The notes under the pieces were generated by a model. The model was not told where the DNA came from, made no database searches, and worked only from the letters and a program-made list of their open reading frames with translations. A stretch of 35,159 nucleotides of DNA from assembly GCA_011523765.1 (NCBI GenBank), contig WTGA01000038.1, positions 1 to 35,159 of the forward strand, in the 5' to 3' direction. Positions 1 to 8,394 of the stretch are shown here, in pieces (position 1 is the first letter of the stretch; every line of letters begins with the position of its first letter). Source of the stretch: Gammaproteobacteria bacterium. Lineage in GTDB: Bacteria > Pseudomonadota > Gammaproteobacteria > Arenicellales > Poriferihabitantaceae. A program made the position numbers and the translations under genes.

Positions 1-114
1 CCCACACCGGACTTGCACCGGCAACACTGGCACCAGTTAGCCTGGCGCTCATGAAAAGAGTTTGAAAACAAGTAGGATAGAGGGGTAATCCAATCATACC
101 GATGAGGAATACCC

Positions 115-480
115 ATGCCAGCCAAAAAATATATTGTCCGGTTAAGTGACGAGGAGCGAAAAGAACTCACCCGATGTGTCAAAACGGGAAAAGTGGCGGC
201 TTACAAGCGTCAGCGGGCCCAGATTTTGTTAAAGGCGGATGTCAACCGCCCGGATGGCGGTCTCCAGGACCAGGAGATTGCCCGTTCCCTGGAGGTCGGC
301 CACCGGACGATCGAACGTACTCGGAAACGACTGGTCGAAAAGGGGTTTGAGCAGGTTTTGGAAAGAGAGACTCCCCCTGAGGTTCCGAGATTCCCGGCTC
401 AAGGGCGCGGCCACCCGGCCGGCCAGCGGGAGAAGTTGGCAAAAACCAGGAAAGGATGTGTTCCAGAAGTAGCCTATTAC
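115..480 (+). pseudogene. IS630-family transposase, N-terminal remnant
   Basis: The first 85 or so residues read as the helix-turn-helix N-terminal part of an IS630-type transposase (KKYIVRLSDEER, then KRQRAQILLKAD, then QEIARSLEVGHRTIERTRKR). A GAGGAAT ribosome site precedes the ATG. After about position 370 the frame stops resembling a transposase. The 329-residue ORF in the track runs on antisense through the zeta-toxin gene and is an artefact. No DDE catalytic domain is present, so the element is dead. I could not define terminal inverted repeats, and the exact end of the remnant is a guess. Confidence 0.75.
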
Positions 481-485
481 GTCAC

Positions 486-620
486 TTACACTACCAAGGC
501 GACGACGATCCCAACGATGGCGAATGACTGTACCAGGAGGGCACGCCAAAGCAGGGTCTGGATTCGGGCCTCCATCCCCGCCAGATCCGCCTTCGTGATG
601 TATGCCCGGCCGGTCGTCAT
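486..620 (-). CDS. 44-residue single-span membrane peptide, downstream gene of the zeta-toxin module
   Basis: This gene is absent from the ORF track. The ATG overlaps the TGA of the zeta-like kinase gene in an ATGA arrangement. The frame gives a short polar N-terminus (MTTGRAYITKADLAGMEARI), then a hydrophobic stretch (FAIVGIVVALVV) and a TAA stop. It resembles the tail of small DUF1640-like proteins, which have a short helix and one C-terminal membrane span; that resemblance is from memory. It may be a complete tiny membrane protein or the truncated end of a longer family. The tight overlap suggests co-translation with the kinase. Function is unknown. Confidence 0.5.
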   Translation of the reverse strand: MTTGRAYITKADLAGMEARIQTLLWRALLVQSFAIVGIVVALVV

Positions 621-1213
621 CGCGGGCGCAATGGGGTCATACGATCAAGGGCCGCAGCCGCCCAGCCGGGCATGGCCTCGTCGATCCACGATATCGTCTC
701 CCCGAATATCGCAACCTCCCGGTGCGGCCGGTCAGAGTCGGTATTGTCGTAGAGCATGGCGAGATCCGCCCAGGCTATCACCGAGGGTAGGTTGGCGTGT
801 GAGCGCCCGAACCGCCGCCTCGCATCGGCTTCCGGAACATCGTGACCACCGAGCGCGACCCGGTTGCGGATGCGATCGAGCGCCACTTCTGGTGAACCGA
901 CGGACACGAAATGCAGGACGATACGGTAGCCTTCCCGCCGTGCGGCCGCCATGTGTCGGAAAATGCCGGAACCAGCGAGGGTGGTCTCCACCAAATGCGA
1001 CCGGCGGGCAGCAAGCGCGTCCTGCCGCCGGCGCAACGCCTCGCGCCCCGCCTGTAGAGGACCGCCGGACTGGATGCTGCGCGCAATGGCGTCGGGGTCG
1101 ATGATATCGAGCCCTCTAAACCCGCTCATGCGGGTCAGGGTGGACTTGCCACACCCATTCGGACCGGCAACGAGGAGGAGAGTCGGCGTGGAGGCGAATG
1201 CCGGTCGGGTCAG
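617..1213 (-). CDS. zeta-toxin-like P-loop kinase (COG4185 type), probable CTG start
   Basis: The protein carries a Walker A motif, AGPNGCGKST, followed by DIIDPDAIAR and SHLVETTLAG. These are typical of zeta-toxin/UNAG-kinase-like small P-loop proteins that phosphorylate nucleotide sugars. The track starts it at an ATG (1129) that lies after Walker A, which would remove the nucleotide site. Upstream in the same frame I see no ATG, GTG or TTG. There is a CTG at 1213 that overlaps the stop of the upstream small gene (CTGA), with a strong GGAGG five bases before it. Starting there gives 198 residues, the usual length for this group, with Walker A at residues 17-24. It is either a genuine CTG start or an ATG start damaged by mutation. 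Confidence 0.7.
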   Translation of the reverse strand: MTRPAFASTPTLLLVAGPNGCGKSTLTRMSGFRGLDIIDPDAIARSIQSGGPLQAGREALRRRQDALAARRSHLVETTLAGSGIFRHMAAARREGYRIVLHFVSVGSPEVALDRIRNRVALGGHDVPEADARRRFGRSHANLPSVIAWADLAMLYDNTDSDRPHREVAIFGETISWIDEAMPGWAAAALDRMTPLRPR

Positions 1214-1416
1214 GCGGACCTCCGCTTGCTGGGCCCCTTCATCACCCGGTCTCCGTCCTTGGTCCGTGCGATATAGGCGCCATCCGAGCGGATGCCGTAA
1301 AGCGTGCCACCGGCCTTGACCTGGGCCGCCAGATCGGCCCTGATCTGATCGCGCCAGTCTTTCGGGAAGCCCGGTATGTCAGGCGGCGGCGTGTGCGTTT
1401 TCCTGTGTTCGCCCAT
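1210..1416 (-). CDS. small basic protein upstream of the zeta-like kinase (possible antitoxin)
   Basis: A 68-residue hydrophilic protein starts at ATG (MGEHRKTHTPP) and ends KGPSKRRSA. A TTG start at 1452 would add 12 residues. It contains DWRDQIRADLAAQVKAGG and a small beta-rich segment (TLYGIRSDGAYIARTKDG). Its stop codon overlaps the predicted CTG start of the kinase gene, so the two are likely translated together. The position, just upstream of a zeta-like kinase, suggests an antitoxin or partner. I do not recognise a classical epsilon fold and the role is inferred from context only. Confidence 0.55.
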   Translation of the reverse strand: MGEHRKTHTPPPDIPGFPKDWRDQIRADLAAQVKAGGTLYGIRSDGAYIARTKDGDRVMKGPSKRRSA

Positions 1417-1452
1417 ACCATTAATCTTACATGCAACGCCCGCGCCGTTCAA

Positions 1453-1803
1453 TCTGTATGGTCAAATTTTCTTTACGTCCGCCTGACCCGAACTACACTG
1501 AAGCCCCGGGGAGGCCGTTCCAGTCCTTGACGTTGTTTCCCTCCGGCCTCATGCGCACGACGACCATTCGAGTTCAAATAGTACAACACACTCTGCAACC
1601 ATGGTTTATCAGGCGTTGCGATATTGGGTGGCCGACCGATCATACAACGGATCATGCCGACGGTATGTGGCGGTTGCCTCCCATCTGGCTTGGACCCGGA
1701 GAAAAGGGTTTCCCGGCCTCGTAAAATCAACAGGTTAAGTCATTGATTCCTGGAAAACCCCCCTGAATTAATTGAAAACCGGGTCGAATCGGCGGAAGTC
1801 GGG
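1453..1803. other. intergenic region between toxin module and liuC
   Basis: About 350 bases with no convincing gene. The track ORFs here (1431-1724 plus, 1473-1730 minus) are low-complexity in composition and match nothing I recognise. The stretch should contain the promoter of the small minus-strand toxin module at its left end. It should also contain the transcription end of the long minus-strand operon at its right end. I see no strong hairpin with a T-run. Confidence 0.5.
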
Positions 1804-2592
1804 CTAAAGCGCCCACGGCGGCTTTTTCCGGTCAAAGAATCCCCGGATCCCGGCCTGAGCTTCCTCGGTCTCCCAGGCATCCGCCAGCATTCTGGCCGTG
1901 TATGCCCGGTTTTCATCCTCCGACTGCCGGCTGACGTTGCGGATAAGTTCCTTGGTCATGGCGATGGCACCCGGTGCACAGGCCAGACAGCTTTTCAGCT
2001 CGCTTTCCACCACAGCATCCAGTTCATCCGGTTCAACCGATTGATGAATCAGTCCCAGGGACACCGCCTCGGGTGCTCCGAAAAAGTGAGCATTCAAGAG
2101 GATTCGCCGGGCCGTGCTCACCCCCACCCGTTGAATGACATACGGCGAAATATTCGCCGGGGTCAGTCCCAGCCGGGTTTCAGTCATGCTGAACCGGGCC
2201 GTGTTCACACTCACGGCGATGTCACATACCGCAATCAACCCGACCGCCCCCGCATACGCCTGTCCGTTGATCCTCGCAATCGTGATTTTATTCAGGGAAT
2301 CCAGGGCTTCAAGCGTATCGGCCAGCAAGGCGCTTTCCGTGATGCGTGCTTCCCGGTCCTTGTGAAAATTCTCCTTCATCCATTCCAGGTCCGCACCGGC
2401 TGAAAAGCTCTGGTCGCCGGACCCCGTGAGCACGACCGCCCGGATGGACTCATCGCAACCGATCTCTTTACAGCACGCACGCAACTCGCGCATCATCCGG
2501 CTGCCCATGGCATTATGTTTCTCCGGCCGGTCCAGGGTCACCCGGGCCACCTTTCTCTCATCGATTTCAAATTTTATGTCGGTATAGCTCAT
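1804..2592 (-). CDS. liuC: 3-methylglutaconyl-CoA hydratase (crotonase family)
   Basis: Crotonase-fold protein of 262 residues that hydrates 3-methylglutaconyl-CoA to HMG-CoA in leucine and isovalerate breakdown. LiuC-type signatures are visible: FSAGADLEWMK (oxyanion hole), AGAVGLIAVCDIAVS, and TETRLGLTPANISPYV. As in other LiuC proteins, the first catalytic Glu of classical enoyl-CoA hydratases is replaced by Gly (VGL), while the Glu in TETR is kept. The ATG at 2592 overlaps the stop of the upstream CoA-transferase gene (ATGA). The GTG at 2607 in the track is less likely. It is the last gene of the long minus-strand operon, far from the other liu genes. A general enoyl-CoA hydratase is the main alternative. 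Confidence 0.85.
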   Translation of the reverse strand: MSYTDIKFEIDERKVARVTLDRPEKHNAMGSRMMRELRACCKEIGCDESIRAVVLTGSGDQSFSAGADLEWMKENFHKDREARITESALLADTLEALDSLNKITIARINGQAYAGAVGLIAVCDIAVSVNTARFSMTETRLGLTPANISPYVIQRVGVSTARRILLNAHFFGAPEAVSLGLIHQSVEPDELDAVVESELKSCLACAPGAIAMTKELIRNVSRQSEDENRAYTARMLADAWETEEAQAGIRGFFDRKKPPWAL

Positions 2593-3665
2593 CTGGTTGT
2601 CTTCCACTCGAAACTTTCATTCCTGTCACTGTCCCGGCAGGCAGGCAGGGGCGGGGTCCCGAATCCATCGATTTTACCCGGGTAGTGCACCTGGTCCCCT
2701 TCCAGCACCCCCCTGCTCAGGGAATGGTCATGCATGGTGATTTCATCCGGCAAAGGGACCAGCTGCACGCAGCAATCCATCTCCCGGAACCGGTTTTCCC
2801 AGGCAGCAGCCGGCCGGCCTGCGATAATTTTCCGGATCCTGGAGATCAGTGCGGACTGGGGGATGGGGTCGGTATAGCGGACGGCCAGGCCCGGCTGCCC
2901 GATGGCCCGGCAAAATCTTTTCCAGAATTTTTCCTCCAGGGCCCCCAGGGTCAAAATACGCTGGTCGGCCGTGCGATACATGTTGTAACAGGCGGCACCG
3001 CCCGTCAGCAGGCTGCGGACACCCTGCAGCCGGTCGGTCGACTGCCATGAGAACAGGGTTTCATACAGACTGATATCAAGATAGCACCCCTGGCCGGTTT
3101 TTTCCCTCCGGTACAGGGCCGCCAGGATGGCATTGACCGCCTGCAGTGCCCCCACATGATCGGCCAGCAACGGAAAAGCCATTTCCGGAAAACGGTCTTC
3201 GTCATGAAATGAATACAATCCCGCCAGTGCACAATAGTTGATATCGTGGCCCGCCTTGAAGCGATAAGGGCCGGTCGCACCGAATCCGGAGAGATGGCAA
3301 TGAACCAGTCCCGGATTGATGTCCTCCAGCACGCCGGCGGACAGCCCGAGTCGGTCCATGACCCCGGGTCGATATCCGTTCAACATGACATGACTGCGGG
3401 ACAGGAGTGCTTTCACCTGATCCCGGTCAGCCGGGCATTTCAGGTCCCTGAACAGGATGGTCTTGCCGGCATTGACCTGGCGGTACAGGGGCGATAGCGC
3501 CTCCCCGTCGGGACACAGAAGCTTTCGCATCGGATCCCCCCCCGGTGGTTCGATCTTGACCACATCGGCTCCCAGCGTGGCCATCAGGTGGGTGGCGTAA
3601 GGTCCCGGCAGGAACTGGGAAAAATCGACGACCCGGACATCGCCCAGCAAGGCGGTATCTGGCAT
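2589..3665 (-). CDS. CaiB/BaiF-family protein, alpha-methylacyl-CoA racemase-like
   Basis: Family III CoA-transferase fold, 358 residues, which is the usual length of alpha-methylacyl-CoA racemase (AMACR). The N-terminus RVVDFSQFLPGPYATHLMATLGADVVKIE is family typical. AGHDINYCALAG (His140/Asp141) and the LLAD motif (Asp169) match the AMACR catalytic His and Asp, including their spacing of about 30 residues. AMACR inverts the 2-methyl stereocentre of branched acyl-CoAs before beta-oxidation. A true CoA-transferase activity between acids remains possible. It is translationally coupled to liuC and sits in an operon with a CoA ligase and an importer. That supports a branched-chain or isoprenoid acyl-CoA substrate. 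Confidence 0.75.
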   Translation of the reverse strand: MPDTALLGDVRVVDFSQFLPGPYATHLMATLGADVVKIEPPGGDPMRKLLCPDGEALSPLYRQVNAGKTILFRDLKCPADRDQVKALLSRSHVMLNGYRPGVMDRLGLSAGVLEDINPGLVHCHLSGFGATGPYRFKAGHDINYCALAGLYSFHDEDRFPEMAFPLLADHVGALQAVNAILAALYRREKTGQGCYLDISLYETLFSWQSTDRLQGVRSLLTGGAACYNMYRTADQRILTLGALEEKFWKRFCRAIGQPGLAVRYTDPIPQSALISRIRKIIAGRPAAAWENRFREMDCCVQLVPLPDEITMHDHSLSRGVLEGDQVHYPGKIDGFGTPPLPACRDSDRNESFEWKTTR

Positions 3666-3749
3666 CAGTCCGGATCAGCACAAAATGAAGGGATGGCTGT
3701 AAAAGTCCGGCCATGGCGGCGGATGGCCCGTCCACCGATGGTTTTCCGG

Positions 3750-4985
3750 CTACTCATAGTTGCGAATATCCTCAATCACCACCCCGTCATTGGCAATGGA
3801 ATTCAACGCCACCAGTTTTACGTTGCCCCGGACCTTGCAGACATCCCGAATACTTTGGGCAATGGCCTCCTGCATTCCCTCCACCCTCGCATTCGTTTCA
3901 CACTGCAGAGTGATGTCATCCTCCTGGTCAACCCAGTCAATGACCAGTCGGGCTTTTTCAACCTCCCGGTGCCGTTTGACAATCTCATGGATCTGTTGCG
4001 GATGAATGAACATCCCCCGGACCTTGGCGGTCTGGTCCGCCCGGCCCATCCAGCCCCGGATTCTTCGGTTGGTCCGGCCGCATTCGCTCACGCCATCCAT
4101 CATGGCGGACAGGTCTCCGGTGGCAAAACGAATCAGCGGATAGTCCGGGTTCAGGCTCGTGACGACCACTTCGCCCACTTCACCGTCCGGGGCCGGCTCA
4201 CTGCCTCCTGGCCGGATAATCTCGACATGGACCCCTTCATCCACCACCAGGCCTGCATCCGGAATGGTTTCATAGGCAATCACCCCCAGGTCTGCGGTGG
4301 CATACGCCTGCACGATGGCCACTCCACGCTCTGAAAACATCGCGCGCAGCGGGGGCGGCAGCGCTTCTCCGGATACCAGCCCCTTTTCAATCGAACGCAC
4401 ATCGGTCCGCATGTCATCGGCTTTCTCCAGAATGATCTTGAGAAATGACGGCGTCCCGACGTAACCCACCGGCTTCAGGTCCGTGATCGTCCGGACCTGC
4501 ATCTCGGCCTGCCCCACCCCCCCGGGTATGACGGTGCATCCCAGCGCATGCAGACCGCTGTCGAGCATCGCCCCGGCCGGGGTCAGGTGGTAGGAAAAGC
4601 AGTTCTGCACCAGGTCCCCGGCCCGGAATCCTGCAGCAAACAGCGGTCTTGCCAATCTCCAGAAATCCGGACGGTATGAGCAGGCTTCGTAGATGGGTCC
4701 CGGAGAGACGTGGATGTAGCGAATGTCGGGCGGGGCCAGGGCAACCAGGCCTCCCATGGGAGGATTGGCGGCCTGGTGTCCGACCAGATCCGATTTCCGG
4801 GTCAGCGGGTACTGATTCAGGTCGTCCAGGGATGAAAATGCAGCGCAGTCAAACCCGCCCAGTGCCGTTGCATAGGCCCGGGTATGGGCCTTGGCATGGA
4901 TCAGCTGATCCCGGATCCCGTGAACCAGGGCCTGTTTGCGCTCGGCCCCGCTTCGGGTTTCCAGGCGATCGTAGTATTCAGTCAT
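3750..4985 (-). CDS. phenylacetate-CoA ligase-like AMP-forming ligase (PaaK/CapK family)
   Basis: A 411-residue adenylate-forming enzyme of the PaaK group, which activates a carboxylic acid to its acyl-CoA with ATP. Visible marks are YATADLGVIAYE (the substrate/AMP region), YPLIRFATGDLSA (the ATP-binding TGD motif), RIRGWMGRADQTAKVRGMF (the hinge region) and a small C-terminal domain. It lies directly downstream of livF. PaaK-like ligases are frequent companions of Liv-type ABC transporters in proteobacteria. The true acid is unknown; no paa aromatic-degradation genes are present, so phenylacetate is not implied. The gaps to its neighbours are 76 and 84 bases. Confidence 0.85.
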   Translation of the reverse strand: MTEYYDRLETRSGAERKQALVHGIRDQLIHAKAHTRAYATALGGFDCAAFSSLDDLNQYPLTRKSDLVGHQAANPPMGGLVALAPPDIRYIHVSPGPIYEACSYRPDFWRLARPLFAAGFRAGDLVQNCFSYHLTPAGAMLDSGLHALGCTVIPGGVGQAEMQVRTITDLKPVGYVGTPSFLKIILEKADDMRTDVRSIEKGLVSGEALPPPLRAMFSERGVAIVQAYATADLGVIAYETIPDAGLVVDEGVHVEIIRPGGSEPAPDGEVGEVVVTSLNPDYPLIRFATGDLSAMMDGVSECGRTNRRIRGWMGRADQTAKVRGMFIHPQQIHEIVKRHREVEKARLVIDWVDQEDDITLQCETNARVEGMQEAIAQSIRDVCKVRGNVKLVALNSIANDGVVIEDIRNYE

Positions 4986-5061
4986 CCCGTGTATTCAAGT
5001 TGTGCTGCCGAGATCCGACGTCATGGAGCCGACCACCCCCTGCCCGGGCCTGCCAACCGGG

Positions 5062-5880
5062 TCACGCCAGCCAGCGCTTTCGGCGCCTGTAATGCTTGAC
5101 ATCCCGGAAACTTTTCTTGTCGGCTCCGCTGATTCCCAGGTAAAACTCCTTGACATCTTCATTTTCGGCCAGTGCGGCCGCTTCACCATCCATGACCACC
5201 CTTCCGTTTTCGAGAATGTAGCCGTATGTCGCATACCGCAATGCGACGGAGGTGTTCTGTTCCGCAAGCAGGAAAGTCACCTGCTCCTGTTCGTTCAGCC
5301 GCTTGACGATTTCAAAGATTTCCTCCACCAGTTGCGGTGCAAGACCCATTGAGGGCTCATCCAGCAAAATCACTTTTGGCCTGGCCATCAGTGCCCGGCC
5401 CACCGCCACCATCTGCTGCTCGCCCCCGGAAGTGTACCCGGCCTGGCTCCTGCGCCGTTCCTTGAGCCTCGGAAAGTAACTGTAGACCATGTCCAGGTCG
5501 TCATGGATCAATCGGCGGTTGTCTTTCCGGGTGTAGGCTCCCGTCAGCAGGTTTTCCTCGACGGTGAGATGCTCGAAACAGTGCCGGCCTTCCATCACCT
5601 GGATGACCCCTCTTTGGACCAGTTCGGTGGGCGACAGGGTATCCACCCTTTCTCCCAGAAACTCGATGTACCCCTTGGTCACCTCGCCCCGTTCTGTGCG
5701 CAGGATATTGGAGATCGATTTGATCGTGGTCGTTTTACCGGCGCCATTGGCCCCGAGCAGGGCCACAATGCCGCCTTCAGGAACCTCGAGGGACACACCT
5801 TTGAGCACCAGGATCACATGATCATAGATCACCTCGATATTGTTGACGCTCAGGACAATATTCCGGTCATCAGCCATCAT
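5062..5880 (-). CDS. livF: Liv-type ABC transporter ATP-binding subunit (LivF-like)
   Basis: ABC ATPase of 272 residues that powers branched-chain-type uptake together with LivG. Motifs in order are Walker A GANGAGKTT (near residue 43), Q-loop region, signature SGGEQQMVAVGRAL, Walker B VILLDEPSMGL and the switch His region (LLAEQNT). Compared with amino-acid LivF (about 235 residues), it has a basic C-terminal extension ending HYRRRKRWLA. I associate that extension with the acid-uptake subgroup found next to CoA ligases. It is separated from the binding-protein gene by 79 bases containing a perfect hairpin. The actual substrate is unproven. Confidence 0.9.
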   Translation of the reverse strand: MMADDRNIVLSVNNIEVIYDHVILVLKGVSLEVPEGGIVALLGANGAGKTTTIKSISNILRTERGEVTKGYIEFLGERVDTLSPTELVQRGVIQVMEGRHCFEHLTVEENLLTGAYTRKDNRRLIHDDLDMVYSYFPRLKERRRSQAGYTSGGEQQMVAVGRALMARPKVILLDEPSMGLAPQLVEEIFEIVKRLNEQEQVTFLLAEQNTSVALRYATYGYILENGRVVMDGEAAALAENEDVKEFYLGISGADKKSFRDVKHYRRRKRWLA

Positions 5881-5908
5881 TCGGACCTGTGGAAGTGGGC
5901 ATGGAAAA

Positions 5909-5936
5909 CCGGAGCGGCGGAAAACCGCCGCTCCGG
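5909..5936 (-). terminator. perfect 12-bp intercistronic hairpin between binding-protein gene and livF
   Basis: CCGGAGCGGCGG and CCGCCGCTCCGG form a perfect 12-bp stem with a four-base loop. On the minus strand it is followed by a short T-run (GGTTTTCC). It lies just after the binding-protein stop and before livF. Such hairpins usually act as partial terminators or 3' protectors. They raise the level of the periplasmic binding protein relative to the downstream ATPase. The T-run is too short for full termination. Confidence 0.65.
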
Positions 5937-5959
5937 AAAACCGTCAGGAAGAGGTAGAC

Positions 5960-7255
5960 TTACCCGCAATCACGGGCAGTGATATTATTTTCCGCGGCAA
6001 AAGCAGCCGAATCTTCCGCAATCAGGGCATCCACCACGTCACGGTCGGCACCGGTAAATCCGGTGATCAGCGACCAGGACTGTGCACTGGCATCCCATTG
6101 CTGGATGGCCCCCAACCCGGGACCGCCATGATTGGCACAGCTGACGCTGATTTCAGGGCCGAAGTTTTCCAGGCCCAGCGCCGCCATCCGTTCCTGGTCA
6201 AGCTGCAGGGCTTCCATCCCGTCGCGCATCTGTTCCGGATTGATGTCACTGACCCCGTGGATTTCCTGCGCCTTGCGGGCGGCCTCCGATGCCAGCACGG
6301 CCGCATACATGCCCCGATTATACAGAACAGTGCCCAGATAGGATCCGTCTCCGGCCGCTTTTCCGGTATCGACGACATGCTTTTTCAGGTCATCATAGAT
6401 GGCAAAATCACTGCCGACGCCATGGAACGCAATCGCCTTGTATCCATGGGCACCCTCACCGGCGGGCAATACATCATTTTCCGATGCGGACCACCAGACT
6501 CCGATGAAATGATCCATGGGATAGCGAATGTTGGCAGCTTCCTGGATCGCCACCTGGTTCATGACCCCCCAGCCCCACATCAGCACATAATCAGGACGTT
6601 CCTGGCGAATACGCAACCATTGGGATTTCTGTTCCTGGCCGGGATGATCGACCGCAAGCAGGGTCAGGCTATACCCGTGTTTCTTGGACAACTCTTCCAG
6701 GGTTCGAATGGGCTCCTTGCCGTACGCCGAGTTATGATAGACCAGGGCGATGGATTTCCCCTCAAGGCTACCCCCTTCCTGGTCCGCAACATGCTTGATG
6801 ATAATGGAAGCGGCATCCCAGTAAGTCCCGGGGTAGTTGAATATGTGGCTGAATACGGCCCCGTTGGCAGCCGATGTCCGGCCATAGCCCATGGAATGAA
6901 CCGGAATTCCGTCTGCCGTGGCCTTGGGGATCAACTGGTAGGTGATTCCCGTGGAAAGCGGCTGGTAAACCAGTGATCCTTCCCCTTTGGTGGATTCATA
7001 GCACTCCACCCCTTTTTCGGTATTGTATCCGGTTTCGCACTCAAGTAGCCGGATGGGCACCCCGCCAATTCCGCCATCCCGCTCGTTCAAAAGGGTGAAG
7101 TAATCCGCATAACCGTCTGCAAACGGAATGCCATTGGGTGCGTAGGGACCGGTCCGGTAGCTCAGCGACGGGAACACCAGGTCTGCCGAGACCCCTCCTG
7201 TCCCCACGGTCATCATCATGGCGATGACTACAGTAACAAATTTCGTTTTGTTCAT
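5960..7255 (-). CDS. periplasmic substrate-binding protein of Liv-type ABC importer
   Basis: A 431-residue type I periplasmic binding protein. The start is the ATG at 7255, preceded by a clear GAGGAG ribosome site; the track's longer start adds 66 unrelated residues. A signal peptide is visible: MNKTKFVTVVIAMMMTVG and a short c-region ending GVSA, then DLVFPSLSYRTGPYAPNG. Further Liv-like marks are YFTLLNERDGGIGG, ALVYHNSAYGKEP and LMWGWGVMNQVAIQEA. It captures the substrate in the periplasm and passes it to LivH/LivM. The ligand pocket cannot be read from sequence. Neighbouring CoA ligases argue for an organic acid rather than an amino acid. Confidence 0.9.
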   Translation of the reverse strand: MNKTKFVTVVIAMMMTVGTGGVSADLVFPSLSYRTGPYAPNGIPFADGYADYFTLLNERDGGIGGVPIRLLECETGYNTEKGVECYESTKGEGSLVYQPLSTGITYQLIPKATADGIPVHSMGYGRTSAANGAVFSHIFNYPGTYWDAASIIIKHVADQEGGSLEGKSIALVYHNSAYGKEPIRTLEELSKKHGYSLTLLAVDHPGQEQKSQWLRIRQERPDYVLMWGWGVMNQVAIQEAANIRYPMDHFIGVWWSASENDVLPAGEGAHGYKAIAFHGVGSDFAIYDDLKKHVVDTGKAAGDGSYLGTVLYNRGMYAAVLASEAARKAQEIHGVSDINPEQMRDGMEALQLDQERMAALGLENFGPEISVSCANHGGPGLGAIQQWDASAQSWSLITGFTGADRDVVDALIAEDSAAFAAENNITARDCG

Positions 7256-7308
7256 CTTTTCTCCTCGAAAATAGTTAACCCCCGTAATGGGGAGGGAAAT
7301 TGGCCTTC

Positions 7309-8385
7309 CTAATGGGGAAACGGCCAAAGTCGTAGCTTTTCTTTCGTGACCCGCCAGAGCTGTGCCAATCCATGGGGTTCCACAATCAAGAAAAACATAA
7401 TCAACCCACCAATCAGTATGAAAATCAGGTGAGCTACCAGGTCCGTGGGCCAACCCAGGCCACCGACCATGATATTCTTAAACAATACGGGCATCAGGAC
7501 CATAAAGGCGGCTCCGACAAAGGACCCGAATATCGAACCCAGCCCGCCGATAATGATCATGAACAGCACCAGGAAGGATTTGTCGATGCCAAAGGCTTCC
7601 GTCGGTTCCACGGCGCCGAGATAGATGGTAAAAAACATCGCTCCGGAAACCCCGATATAAAATGAGCTGACTGCAAAGGCGGACAGCTTGGTTTTCAGCG
7701 GGGGCACCCCGATGATTTCGGCGGCAATATCCATGTCGCGAATGGCCATCCACGCGCGCCCGAATCGTCCGCGGGTCAGGTTTTTGGCGATGATCGCGAA
7801 CACCACCACAATGGTGAGACAGAACAGATAGGTCGCCCAGGGTGGGGAATTCGGTCCCGAAACCGCCACCCCGAACACGAATCTCTCCGGTGCGGTAATC
7901 ATGCCCGTGCCCGAATAGTTGTAGAACCAGGGGACCTTGTTGAACAGCCAGACGAGAAAAAACTGGGCCGCCAAGGTGGCCACTGCCAGGTAGAATCCCT
8001 TGATCCGGAGACTGGGCAGCCCGAATACCACCCCGACCAGCGCGGTCACCCCCCCGGCCAGGAGGACCACAATAAACAGGTTCAATTCGGGAAAGGACGT
8101 CGTCAGCTTGTAGGAGGCATAGGCCCCCACCGCCATGAAACCGCCGGTCCCCAGGCTGACCTGGCCGCAATAGCCCGTCAGGATATTGAGTCCGAGGGCG
8201 GCCATGGCCCACACCAGCACGGGAACCAGGACCGACTTTTCCCAGTAGTCGTTGATGATGAAGGGCACCACCAGAAAGGCGAAGGAACCGACCAGGATGA
8301 CAAACCACTTGTCCAGAGCAATGGGAAACATCTGCTGGTCCCCATGATAGGAGGTCTTGAAATCCCCGGATTCTCGGTAAATCAT
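7309..8385 (-). CDS. livM: Liv-type ABC transporter permease (LivM-like)
   Basis: A 358-residue integral membrane protein with many hydrophobic spans. It carries the LivM signature NILTGYCGQVSLGTGGFMAVGAY and the cytoplasmic coupling loop GRFGRAWMAIRDMDIAAEIIGV. The C-terminus, after the last span, is polar and charged (RVTKEKLRLW). It forms the inner-membrane channel with LivH. It starts 9 bases downstream of the livH stop and lies 53 bases before the binding-protein gene, so the permeases and binding protein are co-transcribed. Confidence 0.92.
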   Translation of the reverse strand: MIYRESGDFKTSYHGDQQMFPIALDKWFVILVGSFAFLVVPFIINDYWEKSVLVPVLVWAMAALGLNILTGYCGQVSLGTGGFMAVGAYASYKLTTSFPELNLFIVVLLAGGVTALVGVVFGLPSLRIKGFYLAVATLAAQFFLVWLFNKVPWFYNYSGTGMITAPERFVFGVAVSGPNSPPWATYLFCLTIVVVFAIIAKNLTRGRFGRAWMAIRDMDIAAEIIGVPPLKTKLSAFAVSSFYIGVSGAMFFTIYLGAVEPTEAFGIDKSFLVLFMIIIGGLGSIFGSFVGAAFMVLMPVLFKNIMVGGLGWPTDLVAHLIFILIGGLIMFFLIVEPHGLAQLWRVTKEKLRLWPFPH

Positions 8386-8394
8386 GCTGGTTCG

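Noticed and set aside
1-54. possible riboswitch, intron end or protein tail at the left edge
   Set aside because: The minus strand reads GGTGCAAGTCCGGTG and the plus strand could end a protein (HWHQLAWRS), but too little sequence is present to support either.
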